A DNA stretch of 64,000 bases from Lutraria lutraria. Lineage: Eukaryota > Mollusca > Bivalvia > Venerida > Mactridae. The notes under the pieces are model-generated. The model made no database searches. It worked only from the letters and a program-made list of their open reading frames with translations, and had not been told where the DNA came from. Numbering within the stretch: position 1 is the first letter of the stretch; every line of letters begins with the position of its first letter. Where the stretch lies: assembly GCA_964023205.1 (NCBI GenBank), contig OZ026833.1, positions 32,576,830 through 32,640,829 on the forward strand. Direction: 5' to 3'. The position numbers and the translations under genes are program-made. Shown here in pieces: positions 43,591 to 56,609 of the stretch.

Positions 43591-45250
43591 ACTAAGAAAC
43601 AACATCAACAAACAAAAAACTCCGGATATTTAACGCAGACCTTTAACTTAAAGTTAAGGTCTTATCTTTATGTCAATACTTTGACCATTGTTAATAGAAT
43701 ATCATTTCCAATGTTTTATCAGAAGCCATTAATCATCCATTTGTTCATTGAATGTTCTGTTGTACTGTAATCTCGATAGACTGGCTAGTACAAATGGTTA
43801 TTTATAATGTTTGTAGACATGTATGCAATCCCCTATTCAATGGAAATCGAGACTACATTTATCAATACAAATCAAAGTACTTAATGTACTGATGTTCCGT
43901 GGCTGCCTACGGCGCCTAATGTTAACGGACGACCAATAACCCAGTGATCGGGGGTAATTTGTGAAAGTCGGTTGAATATGTATAGTTTCAGACTAAAAAA
44001 CCTTTACCTTTATGAAAGGCGATTGTATAATTATCTCAACCTTTAACTCATCACTTTTTTTCGTCTTGCCTTGAGTATTGCCAGTTGGAACATACTGACC
44101 ATGGTAAATATAGTATACTTAGTAGTCAGCGCGGTGCTAATAAGTTTTGTATATATTTATAAGAATATATATCTGTACAATTTACTTCTCACGCGAAGAA
44201 CTCTATCTTTTCGGGAAAATAGGTCATTCTAAAATGTACATAATTGGACGTTTATTTAATAATAATGATATTATCTTTATTTCCTCCAACGAGGGGGATT
44301 ATACAAGTCCGCACTTAAAAGTATGTTAGCGAACAAATAAAATATGTTATAAAACGTCAAAGCAATGATTTCTTTTCGAAATACTGTTAAGAACCGATAC
44401 ACGCTTGTACCTTTCTCCTGTGATTTTCGTTCGGAAGTTTGGAAAGGAATACTGAAAAATGATATTTAGAATGCACTCAGAAACTAAGCAAGATAAGAAG
44501 TTAAGGTATCTGGCTTGGATATCAGGTCAAATCAAGTTTCACCAAACTATAGTTTTAAAAACTAAACCATAAGTTTATACTAAAATAAACCCAATTTATA
44601 AAGTGCATTGCAAGAAATTTGAAACAAATATTACCTTTGATTGTCACCAATATCGCACGTAATTAACACATTTTTGAACAACGATAACTACTCTGTATAT
44701 AGGAATATATTACAACAAGTAGTCTTAAAATGACTATAAATGTATAAAGCAGGGTACCGTGCCTTTTGATAAAGCCTTCCGTTCGTTAGACACTTAACTT
44801 TAAAGAAATTCCGTACCCAGAACCCCACTGTTTATTACGTAATACGCCATAGATAACAAATGAAAACATGTATAAAAATTCTGAGGCTCGGTTCCTAGAT
44901 TAACATTTTTGCTACACTTGACCGCTTTTAAATCCGTCATCAAATAAGACGACAATGTTAATTCGAAAATGACACATACTGTGTGTTTTTAAGCTGAGCA
45001 ATTAACAATTAAAGTGTCGGATCATTATCGTTTCATGAAATCAACGAATTTGATGCACACCATTTAATTTTGATAGCCAATCAAAATCGCTTATATTTCA
45101 GTTCAATCATTATAACCCAAATGTCTCTATATGATATGTTCACCACAACAATAATATACTTTCAAGTGCAAATTATGCAACAGAAGACATATTCACAATC
45201 TAATTTGTCCTTATTAGTTGTTTATGCTTCGCAATTATGTAATTATAATA
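43591..45250. other. Intergenic stretch, no gene seen
   Basis: AT-rich; short open frames only, none with a family match. Confidence 0.5.
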
Positions 45251-45257
45251 TTTAATG

Positions 45258-46085
45258 TCATTATGTCCCCTTTCGAAGAAAATGGGTATATTGCTGTGTC
45301 CATGTCGATCGGTCGGAGGGTCGGTGAGTAGGTTCGTCCTAACAAACATTGTCCGACGAATAATTTGAAAACGATTTGGCCTAATTACGATTAGGCTCTT
45401 CAGATTTGGTTGGGAGGCTCGTCATCAAATGTAGATGATCCCTATTGATTTCCAGGTCAATACATCAAAGGTCAAGGTCACAGTGACCTTCAGCTAAAAA
45501 ACCTTGTCCGACCAATAACCAGAGACCGATTTGGCCTAGGCCCTTCATATTTGGTTGGGAGGTGATTGGTCATCACATGTAGATGACCCTTATTGATTTT
45601 TGAGGACAGTATGTCAAAGGTCAAGATCACAGTGACCTTTAGCTAAACAATATCCGTCCAGTAACTTAATCAGAGAACGATTTGTCCTAGGTTCTTCAGA
45701 TTTAGTTGGGAGATTGGTCATCATATATCGATATCGAGGTAAGTATTTTAAAGGACAAGGTCACAGTGACCTTCTGCCCAAAACTCTTGTCCGACCAATA
45801 ACTAAATAATTCTTTGGCCTAGTCTCTTCAGACTTGCTTATGAGGATGGCCATTGCATGAAAATGACCCCTATTGATTTTCAGGCCAGTACATCAAATGT
45901 CAAGGTCATACTGACCTTCTGCACAAAAACCTTGTCCGACCAGTTACTAGAGTACATTTTGACATTGGCTCTTCAGATTTGGTTTGGAGTTTGGTCATCG
46001 TATGTAGGTGACCTCTGATGGTTTTGAGGTCTGTATGTCACAGGTAAAAAATACAGTGACCTTCTGTAGAAAAACTTCAGTACGG
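45258..46085 (+). repeat. ~145-bp tandem repeat with palindromic AGGTCA sites
   Basis: It begins with TGTCCCCTTTCGAAGAA, then about five copies of a unit containing CTTGTCCGACCAATAAC, GATTTGGCCTAGG, TTGGTCATCA and GTCAAGGTCACAGTGACC. The match to AGGTCAnnnTGACCT is perfect at 45,475-45,489, 45,758-45,772 and 45,903-45,917, with one mismatch at 45,624-45,638. I recognise this as a repeat type common in bivalve genomes. Confidence 0.75.
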
Positions 46086-46294
46086 TATTTTTTTGCAATA
46101 AGTTAATCAATTGCCTTCCAGACACCCTATAAAAGTCGGAATCAAATTGATAAAAACTGTAGGAAAGTAGTAGGATTTTTGTTTAAAAAAAAAGAATTTT
46201 AATACAAAAAAGTAAACAAGTTTCTTAATCTATCAAATAATTTCATTTACCATTCCATGATCATGGATCTTTGCTGAAAGTGACAGTATCACTT

Positions 46295-46540
46295 TTTTTC
46301 GTTTGGTTAAACGCCGTTTTCAACATTTTCCCATTATTGTTGGCGGTCGGTTAATCTAGCAACCGGTTTTCCTGGGCTGTATTCTAACCAGTTCTAATGT
46401 TCCCTGTCATAAGGAGCCGGAAACATCTCGACATATGGAGAAAAATCGACATTTGCCCAATTTTCATTGAAAGGAATGACCGGCCCTAACCGAGATTCGT
46501 ACTCGAATTGCCAGGTAACCGCGTGGCGCGTATATCAAGT
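46295..46540 (-). mobile_element. tRNA-headed SINE, copy 2
   Basis: Shares with copy 1 the words TTAAACGCCGTTTTCAACAT, CTGGGCTGTATTCTAACCAG and CGACATATGGAG on the plus strand. The head has a degraded B-box (GAGATTCGTACTCGAATTGC region). Diverged. Confidence 0.5.
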
Positions 46541-46559
46541 CTTATCATACCTTACTCTT

Positions 46560-48110
46560 CAGACCTACATGGTAATGATCTGTATTGGGTTGGCAGGTTG
46601 ATCTAACAAACTCCCGCAGCGGTTACTTCCCCTGATCAGCACAATTTGATAATTAATCGAAATTCGTTGACTTCATTAGACGATACTGACCTGACACTAT
46701 TATTGCTAATTACTCGCTTAAAAACACAGTAGACGTCAATTTCGAATTAAGAATACCGCCTTATTTGATGATGGATTTCAAAGCGGTTTTCTTTATGCTG
46801 TAGTATAAGGGAACCATATCTCAGATGTTTTATAGCTGATTTGTTATTGATATGTGGAGTATTACGTAAATTCTGGCGCTTGTGATGGGCTAAAATACCT
46901 TTGAAATCAAATATCTCGTAAAACCTACTAAAATTTTAAGACACGAGCAATATCATTACGCTAAAGTTCATGAAAAAAATAAACTAAAAAACGCTGTTAA
47001 AATGTTTTGCAATTTACGTGCAATATGGGTTTTTATCACAAACTTTGGCCGTCCCATATCTTTTTTTTCGGCACGGCCAAAACGGCACGTGCATATAATA
47101 CATATAATAATATTAATTAATGCATCCCGCTTAATTTGATAGCCAATCAAAATCGTTAATCGTTTACGGTTTAATAATTGTAACCACGTCCGGTTAGATG
47201 TATAGTAAGATATTTAATAACGAATTATTGTCTTTAATGAGTATAGCTAGTACTTAATTTTCTGAATTATACTGAAAATTGACATATACCACATGAGGGT
47301 CATGGGTTCAATAAAAAAAATAAACGTCTTTGTCCCGCCGGTCAACTTAGTGTTTAATGTGTGTTTCTTTCAGGCTCTGAGAGATTTTCAAGATTTGTTA
47401 AGATTACTTTCCCCCCAAGGTTTTATTTGTTTCGGAAGCAGAGAGATGCCCACCATTACTTGATCTACTTTGACATATCATCTATTATATGTAATTAAAA
47501 TATGGGACATTTTTATTTAGTTCTTATATATAAAACCTGAATAATTTCATTGAGTCAGATATACGTAGGTAATTCATTACTCATAGAATTTAATGACACA
47601 CCAGACTTACATATTTCTTCAACGTACGAGAGAGTACACCCGGTACTTATCATTCTCACAACAAGTATAGGAATCTGAGCGTGTGTACTCTGGACTCGAA
47701 ATAAAAGTCGGACATGCGATTATCAAAACTTTATCAATCAACAAATTCACTAGATCAATTATGCTTCGCCGATAAACCAATTCCTCTCATAACGGTCATA
47801 ATAAAATTATTGTTTAGCTGCTCAACATCTTTACTCACGTAGATTTTGTTTGTCTTCATATGTTTCAGCAATATCATTCGGAACGCACATTCTTCTTTGA
47901 CTTAATAATTGGTTTTACACGTGATAAACGCATTTGTGGTGTATGAAACCCAAGACACAGCAGATCCTGGGCATGCCCCTTTAATTAGTTATCAAATGAT
48001 ACTTACTTATGCAGATATATCTGAAAATGCCTCTATAAAACTTCTCCAAGTCGATGAAATCAGAATAAAATGAATGACAAATAGCCATAAAAGAAACATA
48101 CGTTAATAGA
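46560..48110. other. Intergenic stretch, no gene seen
   Basis: AT-rich; nothing recognised on either strand. Confidence 0.45.
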
Positions 48111-48116
48111 GCACGA

Positions 48117-48258
48117 TGACTCTATTTAAAAGTGATATGAACAATTAAAACGTATTCTTAATTGTTACAAAACGCTGTAAATATGTAATATTGCTACTTT
48201 TATCAAATAACTAATTGCGCACAGAAGAACTTTATTGAAATCTAGTTCAATAATGAAA
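48117..48258 (+). repeat. ~140-bp direct duplication, copy A
   Basis: GACTCTATTTAAAAGTGATA to ATCTAGTTCAATAATGAAA. Nearly identical to 48,802-48,941, 685 bases downstream. Confidence 0.8.
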
Positions 48259-48801
48259 CTATAGTCAAATGTTTGTCTTTATATGTTTCAGCAGTATCGC
48301 TCATGCGGTCATTCAGTCGATTTCTATTAAAGGCCTATCGAGATCAATTTGGTGCCTTTTTTCCACGATGACTCAATTGCTTCTTTTGCAGTTTTGGGAA
48401 AACTTTTTTATGTTTTAATGAAAATTAATTATTTAACATTGGACTGTGTGTTTGGACTGATTGTACAAATCTTAAAATAGTACATTCCTTTACCTTATGT
48501 GACTTTCGAAAATGTCGAGATTTATGTACCACACTGACAGGTATAATTTGTATTATCAAAAGGCAAAATAACAAAGTTACTTGAATTCAGCATAAATATC
48601 AAATACAACAGAGATTGGCTAGCTGAAATAATAAAACAAAATGGTTATGTTACACAATAACTTTATCACCGCCAGTAAGTGTTCATGTCGAATAAATTAG
48701 GAAACTTGTTGTCAAAGATTGTGAGTCATTAGAGAAGCATTTTTGTTCATCTGAAAGTTTTAATAATAAGTACATGGTGCTCAGCAGGCTAATGACAAAT
48801 G

Positions 48802-48941
48802 GACTCTTTTTAAAAGTGATATGAACAATTAAAACGTATTCTTAATTGTTATAAAACGCTGTAAATATGTAATATTGCTACTTTTAACAAATAACTAATT
48901 GCGCACAGAAGAACTTTATTGAAATCTAGTTCAATAATGAA
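48802..48941 (+). repeat. ~140-bp direct duplication, copy B
   Basis: GACTCTTTTTAAAAGTGATA to ATCTAGTTCAATAATGAAA, only ~200 bp upstream of the 7TM receptor start codon. It could be a duplicated promoter segment or a pair of small repeat elements. Confidence 0.8.
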
Positions 48942-49148
48942 AACTGAAATTACTAGTTACAAAGATTTGCCAAGTTTATATTAAATACTAGTAATGTTGA
49001 TTAAGATATTTTTTAACTAATGAGGACCTTTCGTGTCGTATAAAAACTATTGGCCGGGTAAATTCCACGTCTATTACATAAAATGTTCAGCTCAAATAGT
49101 TCTTAAAAGAAGATATGTTCTTTATTTAGTGATCTGTGCACAGTTAAA

Positions 49149-52100
49149 ATGACAATTCAAGTGTGTTATATACTTATTTTATTGTTATGTTGTTTGCTCG
49201 GTTTTGGACAGGCACATCAAAATGACGTCGACGATATTATTTCTAGGAATGTATTGGATATGGAAAATGCTTCATTTAGTGAATTGTGGTCGGAATATAT
49301 CAAAGTTTGTCCGATTGATATGTGCACAGATGATGCTAACGATCACATGGGAATGCATTGGAATGTGTCCGTGATCAGTGACTGCGTAAGCCCTTGCAGT
49401 TGTCACCCTAACTGTGTGATGTATAAATTATGTTGCCCTGGAGCGTTGTACGGATATTTGAATTACGATTGCGTATCAACTACTATTTTTGGAATAGCAG
49501 ACGAATGGTTTAATATGATAAGTGATTGCCCAGTTCGCGTTGCCACTGCAAGCAACGCAACCAAGCCTGTAACATCGAAAAGAACTGGTTTGACCTATAA
49601 AAATATACATATTGCCCAGTGTAATGGAGAGTCTGGAGAGCTTATTATGTGGATTCTTTCACTAGTCTGCTTTGACAGCAATTCATACTTTGATATTTTT
49701 CGGGTCAAAGTCTTTAGTGATATATATGAAGGCTTGCAGACAGGGCTTTGTGCCGTTCGTTATGTTATACCAGAGAGTAAGCTCGATCTTTTACCAGCTT
49801 TCTGTGCCGGAAAGGAATATCAGCGAATTCAGTTCTTATATTCGTTACCAAATTTGACGTCACTAATCGGATCTTGTAATGTCAGTGGTACATGGCAATT
49901 TTACGACAACGCAATTGATTCCGCATGTCAAAGGCTTAATTTTCAGTTTCGTCAATTTAAAAATGCATTTTGTCATATATGCAATCCCGGACTTTCGGTT
50001 TCGTATTACGGTCATACTGCTTTGGTTACTGAATGTAATATTACTGGTGGTTGGTACACATTTAACAAAGAAATATATGATGGTTGTCTGTATGGTCCTG
50101 AGACGTCCATTTATTTACCATTCAAGAACGTATTCTGTAGACTATGTAACGGTGGTCCTGGTTTAAAAATTGAGCAGCCACGCCCTTATGAAATTTGGAT
50201 AGACACGGAATTATTCCCAACATCACTTATCACTGATACATTTCGTACATTACATCTGCCAAAGACATTTAATGATGAAATCAACAATGTTGAAAGATCT
50301 GACATGACACCGAGTATAACGCGTAGCAATGTTCTGCCTAAAAATGACAATACAAACGTCAGTGCTTTCTGGTTACCAGTTCGAGCATCTTCACGTAATG
50401 GAAATATGAGTTTTCTGACGTTTAACTGGGACATGGATTATCATAGAAATTATGAACAATGCGAACTAACTATCGATATTGATTATGTAAGATGTAACAT
50501 GTCAAAGCTGGAATGCAACCAATTTACTGATATAGCCTCTTGTGTAACAGAAGATTTTCGTCTTGTCGAAGCACCGATGTATGACTGTCCAAAGTATTTC
50601 GAAGACTATAAAGCAGTTCATAAGAACGATTTAAAGGCTTTAAGATACGCTCAGAACATAACATCGCAAATGACGGGAGCTTATTTGATTGGCTATTATT
50701 TTTGCAGTCACTCCATTATTCTAAATGAACATTGTAATCTTTGGTCAGCCCCCCAAAAATGTCTAGACGAGGAAGCAATCGAAGTTAATCGGAATTCAAG
50801 CCATTCATCTTTTCTGTGTCTTTTCTGCAGAAGCTTTCACGTGTTTTCGTTTAATATCAGAATAAAATGCAAACAACCCATTGATTACTGGCTTTTTGTC
50901 GATGTAATTACACTTCTTGAAGCTTCAAAGAACTGTGAGGTGGAGTTTGTACCGTCCGGCCTATTTGATGCACGTAGCATGCAGGTGGATGAATGCATAG
51001 ATTTTCCGTGGTTAGAATTAACATGTGGTGATTTGTTTGGACAGTTTACTTTTGGAACTTATCGAAAATTGTTTTCGATAGCTGAGGGATCATGGAATTC
51101 AATCGTTGAGCAGGAAACCATGGAAACATCAAAAGCTGATATTTGTGAAGGAATGATCCAGAATTCTACAACTATGGAAACTGATGTAAGTATATTTCAG
51201 TCATATCATTATTATTATATTATTACGGGAAGGTAGCATTTTGGGGCAGTTGTGATGTTTAGTATGTCTTGTTGTACATGAATGGTTCGCTTATACACGA
51301 ATATGCATATCATATGTAACACAACAATGACAAATACATGCTGCAATTTTAATAAAACTTTCTGTGATAATTATTTTAACAAATAAACATCACGCCTTTC
51401 TTGAAACATTGTATATTTTATATAATTTATGTATATACATTCGTATATATAACAACAGTAGCCAACATATTTTTAAACCGTAATTTCGATCCTGTTAGTA
51501 ATTCATATTTGCCATGTAATAGCCAAAATTTAAAAAAGAAAAGCAATGACGATTATTCCACACTGAAAGATATTACTAACATAACACCTGCGTTTTAGTG
51601 GGTTATGAAGGAAGCGTTATCATTGAAATCGGCAAAAGAGATAAATAAAACCTCAGAAATTTTATCTGGAAATTGTATTTGCGTCATTTAACAAACAAAT
51701 ATTAAATCTATCATAAATCAAACATAACAGGAAATTCGTAATAAACAGGTTTTAACGATATGAAACGATTCTTTATGATATGAACATAACACTTATGCAT
51801 ATGCATAATGACGATTCTTTGAAGGTTTGGGCTAGTATGTCGCTATATACCAAGACCGACTTGATCATCGTTCGAGGAATTCTGAACGATGTGATACATC
51901 AGCAGGACAGTCTTATTCCTGCAACGATTCTCTACATAGGAGCTAGTGAATGGGATATGATCCTTATGCAGGGTGGCGCACGGACAAACATACACTACTT
52001 GCAACACGACACCTACATTAAAATATTCAGCAGCTTTCCTGACACTTTTAATCTCCATGGAGATTTGAACGTTATTGAACTTCTATTGGACGAGTAATTA

Positions 52101-54369
52101 GTAAATAGGCGTGTACACAAGCGAGCGTTGTATCCGCGAAACCTCATTGAATAGCGCAGGTCCTGATAATTATACGAATTGAGGAACATTCCATTGAGAT
52201 TTGTATGCGACGTTTATAACACAAATATGTGCGGAAAAAAACACGTTCTAAGGGAGGGCGCATTTGATACTGAACTTATCATTTAAGATTTCTATGATAA
52301 ATGTTGTGATAAAATAATTGTTTCATATCGTTTATTTAACATTATGCTATTTATTGTCTTTCAGGCTTCTTTTGATTTCTGTTAGATTTTGTGATTTTTG
52401 TTAATTGAATGAAATGAAATTGAGAGATAACTATAAAACTTCTCTTAAAACCCGAACACTCTAAATAACGCAGATTTTTAGTTAGGTATGTCTTTCAGTG
52501 TATTTGATGTTCATCCGAAATAATTCACACCACAGCGTGTAAACGGCTAAACGTAACGGCGATGCCATATTTGATATCCATTTCATTTGTCCGTCCGGCA
52601 AATATATGAACATAAATACATCCGATACCGAAGGGCAAAACGTCATTCATCTGATATTATTTTACTATTTTATATATATTTATATTTATTTATATTTAAG
52701 ATTATTTTTCATAAATCACCGAACTTAATTACAGTGTAGTAATAACCAAAATGTAGATTGCGGTTTTATTTTTCAGGAGAACTGCCGAGTCCTTTCTTGT
52801 TCAAGATATCACGTTCTGGTAAATGGTTCATGTGTCAATAACTATAGCACGTATGGTTATTTGCTTTATCTGACAGAATACACATTTGTAGTTACTGGAC
52901 ATGAAACAGTAGGTCATTCTTTTCATGACATTCAGTCAACAACATTGAAGACAATTGGAGAATTTGTGGTAAATGCGCTAATTGTGAATTTATCTACGTT
53001 CGCTACCGTAGGAGTGCACAAGCTATCAGTCAATGCTGAAGTGCCTTGTGGAAATGAAACAGACGATATTCAACTGCCAGATGGTTCTAAACTTCACATG
53101 GAATTTTCGATCGTCATTTACTTTACAAACAATGTTACTAAAGTAGAAGACTATTTGGTTAATACATTAGGAACAATTCACACAATACATTCAGCTAACC
53201 GCGTTCTTACGTTAACTCCTTCAGACGATGCATTTGGTCTTCAAAATTCTTCAGAATGTTTCTATCAAAACATAGAACGTATTGATAGGCCATTTCGAAT
53301 TGAAGATGCGGAGTTTGAAATCTTGTTGAAAGTAATTGAGGTCAACAAATTTTTATTATGTCCCTTGATTAAGCTAAAAAGATCAGAATTTGAACGGATA
53401 AACGAAACAAGAAATATTTTAATTACAAAAAACAATTTGATAGTTTCTGAAAATATGTTTATGGAATCTGAAGACAGAATTTTACTTTGTTATACTGACT
53501 ACATGTTGTTCATCAGATCAAAGGTCGTGGAGGTATCGGAAATATATGTTTTGCAAATTGTTTACAAAATTGCTGATCATATTTTCACGATACTTTCGTT
53601 GATATGTCTAGGTATTTCCTTTCTCGTGTATTGCTTATTTCGTGATTTGAGAACTGCTCCGGGCATAAATAATATGAACTTGATATTCTGCCTTTTCGGT
53701 GCTCAGCTTACCCTTAAACTTGGTATTTGGCAACCTACCATATCAATCCTGTGTCCGATATTTGGTATTGTAATTCACTTCTTTTGGATCGCCACATTCT
53801 GCGCAATGAATATATGTTCTTATCACATGTATCACGTCTTTCGTTGGCGTAATGTATCTTTAAATATTATGACATTCAAAAGGAAATGTCTTTATTATAT
53901 GTATATATACGTGACACCGTTGTTTTGCATAACGGTAACGGTATGTTGCCATCTTCTTTTGTCAAATGGAAAATATATCGGTTATGGAGAAACAATTTGC
54001 TTTTTAACCGATCAGACAACGACAATATTTGCTTTTATCACACCTTCTGTTGTTATTTTCCTTGCGAACGGCGTCATGTTCACAATGACATACATCTCCA
54101 TCAAGAAAACCTTGAGTATCACTCGTTCGGTGCGATCTGCTGAAAGGCAATCGTTTTTTATCTACGTGCGCATGTGGTCCTTACTTGGAGTCACTTGGCC
54201 CCTTCTGATTATTGACTCCATCTTCGAAATGACTGTATTTTCATTTCTAGCTCTTGCTTTCAGTACCTTGCAAGGCGTTTTCCTGTTCATTTCCTTTGTC
54301 CTAAATCGTAGAGTACTTATTCTGATAAGAAATCGTTTAAGTTACAATGGCGGTCGAACCACCCCCTGA
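49149..54369 (+). CDS. Methuselah/adhesion-like 7TM receptor, two exons (~1209 aa)
   Basis: Exon 1 is 49,149-51,185 and exon 2 is 52,777-54,369; GTAAGT and TTTTTCAG flank them and both join in phase 0. A signal peptide (VCYILILLLCCLLGFGQA) comes first. A Cys-rich somatomedin-B-like stretch (CVSPCSCHPNCVMYKLCCPG) is near residues 80-100, then a large ectodomain with many Cys pairs and N-x-S/T sites. Exon 2 adds more ectodomain and seven membrane helices from about residue 940. Family marks are DLRTAPGINNMNL after helix 1, a Cys at the top of helix 3 (ILCPIFG) paired with ICFLTD in loop 2, and the GVTWPLLIID helix 6. No clear GPS cleavage motif is seen, as in Methuselah-like receptors. Ligand unknown. 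Reading through the intron would give a 695-residue secreted form ending at 51,236. Confidence 0.85.
51186..52776 (+). other. Intron of the 7TM receptor gene
   Basis: 1.6 kb. It holds an ATG-started frame of 105 codons at 51,780-52,097 (plus strand) with no recognised family. This could be chance or a remnant exon; I do not call it a gene. Confidence 0.6.
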
Positions 54370-56360
54370 AGCTTATGTCAAAGGTTATTCTTTTTTATTT
54401 TGTGTCTTGTGTTCAATATTAGGAATGATATTAACCACCGTGACGGTACAAATGAGTGTTAGGGAGTTTGGGTGATATATTTTCATCGTCGTTGCAATTG
54501 TTGGTGTTGTTGTTGTTATCTTATTGAAAAGAAAAATTCATGTAAAACTTTTGTATATTTATTTTATATCATCGGTCATTATAACTATTCCAGCTAGGCT
54601 GCACCACTGACAATTGTAAATATGCGCTTTAAATAATTATCGAGCCTGTTGTTTATGCCCCGATTTCTGTATGTCTGTGTTTAATCTACTGTACCAGTAC
54701 ATAGCTTGATTTCCAAACGATTGCTTCGGGATCCTTCTAGTGTTTACCGTTTAATCTATTGTCCTTCATTGGCTACATGTAACTGTCAACTTGGCAGACT
54801 GTTTTACTTGTTGCAAACTTACAAATGTTTGCTCACTGAAATAATTCAAATTGAATACTAATGATGTCTGTACACTTTTTATCAGTATAGTAGTGTTGTC
54901 ACTTACACAGTTGGAACCAAATTATGGAATAAGTTGCCTGCACATCTTAAAGTTTTACGTTGGAATAATTAGTAGATTTTTTTTTAAACGTGGTTGTATA
55001 GATTATTTTGAAATCGAAGTATATGGAGTTCACTTGTAGAACCGAAAGCTACCCATTGTAAAACTCTTTGTTTTCATTATTGTGGCTTTAAAATGTCAGT
55101 GTCTGGAGATGTTTTTAAGGGAAAAAACATGTTTAGAGTTGTTCCACTTTTCTATACATTGACCGATTCGGATTTTTATATTATATAATCTGTGTTTATA
55201 TGTTCCAATATAAATGTTTGACTTCGTGTTTTATCATTTAATTAATGTTTACGTTTTACGTGTTTTATATAAACTGTGTTGTGTTTTGAATATAATGTCA
55301 TGAAGTGTTTCATTAAAGTGAATTGAAATCATCAAGGTAGATGCATCTTTTATCTTAGTTTATGGAATTATCATTGGATTTAGAAAACACACATTTAACA
55401 ATATGTTTTAAATCAAACAAAAGGTTACAAAAGTAACTCCAACCTATGCTACTCTATTTCTCGGATTTTTAGAAGACAAAATACTTGAGAGTCTTAAACA
55501 GGGAAAAAATAAATATATTGTCAACTATGTTAAAAAATAATGGTAAAGGTATTTCGATTTTATCGGCAAGGATCTCTTGTTGAATTAAATCATTTTGAAA
55601 AGAAGTTAAATGGTTTACACGGAAATAAAATTAAAGAAAAAAGATCGATAAAGCAGTGAAATATTACCATTTCTAGATATAATGATAATCAAAACGGGAA
55701 CATGTATAAATACTGATATTTATTTTGAAAGTACACCCAGATTCTTAACAGTATCTTGACCTTAAATCATGTTATCCAAAACACACAAACTAACATCCAT
55801 TTAGATTGGTATGTAGAATGTCCACTGTCTTCTAGTAAAGTTACTTAAAAAAAGTTTACTAGAACTGGCCAATATTTTAAGCAAAAGAAAATATACAGCT
55901 GAAGTTATTAAAACTGGAATTAAAAAAAAGATTCCTAGCAGTGATTTATTAAACGTCAAAGAAATCAGGAAGAAGGCTGAACGCCATTTATTTTAACACA
56001 TAAGACAAAGAGTAGAGAGGTATTCGGAATCCTTAGACATAATATAACAATTTTCAATACTGATGAATCTATTAGAAATGAACAATAAAAAAGTTATCAA
56101 AAGTAAATGTCGAGTGCCAAATCTAAAACGTTTACGAGATAATTAAAATCTAAATTTAAAACCATAACTCACCAACAGTTCGTGATATAATGAGCCACGT
56201 TTTGGATTATTCATATTTATCATAATTTAAAGGTCTGTATTAAGAATGAAAAATAATAAACAAGTTCGTGTAAAAGAAACCATGGGCTGCACTGTGTAAA
56301 ATGTGCTGTATATTATTGTATGCAATAGATGTAGAGAATTTTAAATAGGCAATACAGGCA
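54370..56360. other. 3' flank of the 7TM receptor and intergenic DNA
   Basis: AT-rich; no gene, no strong repeat. Short open frames without family matches. Confidence 0.5.
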
Positions 56361-56362
56361 TA

Positions 56363-56602
56363 TTGCGCAATAGAAGGACTGTGCATGATCAGCAAATCAG
56401 AGACCCGTCAACAAGTAATCATATCGAAAAGTGTTCTAAATCAGAGCTTGATGAATATTCTGTTGTTCCGTTTTATAAATTTCACAGTAATTCGACGCCG
56501 AAGTGCTTTAACGGCTTAAGGCAGAAGGATCGTAATGCAACTCAGCTAAATCGTGCGATGTCGGTATATTCCGTAGCGAGATCGGTAAATGTCGCCGTAT
56601 AA
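56363..56602 (+). pseudogene. GIY-YIG-type retroelement fragment
   Basis: A 79-codon open frame with RNRRTVHDQQIRDPSTSNHI and VVPFYKFHSNS. These words recall the second half of a GIY-YIG-like domain that I know as scattered in marine invertebrate genomes. The catalytic first half is missing and the C-terminus is altered, so it is a remnant. The family assignment is from memory and weak. Confidence 0.35.
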
Positions 56603-56609
56603 CGGCTCG

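Noticed and set aside
51780..52097. 105-codon frame in the receptor intron
   Set aside because: ATG-started but with no family match, codon bias or 3' signal; kept only as a note.
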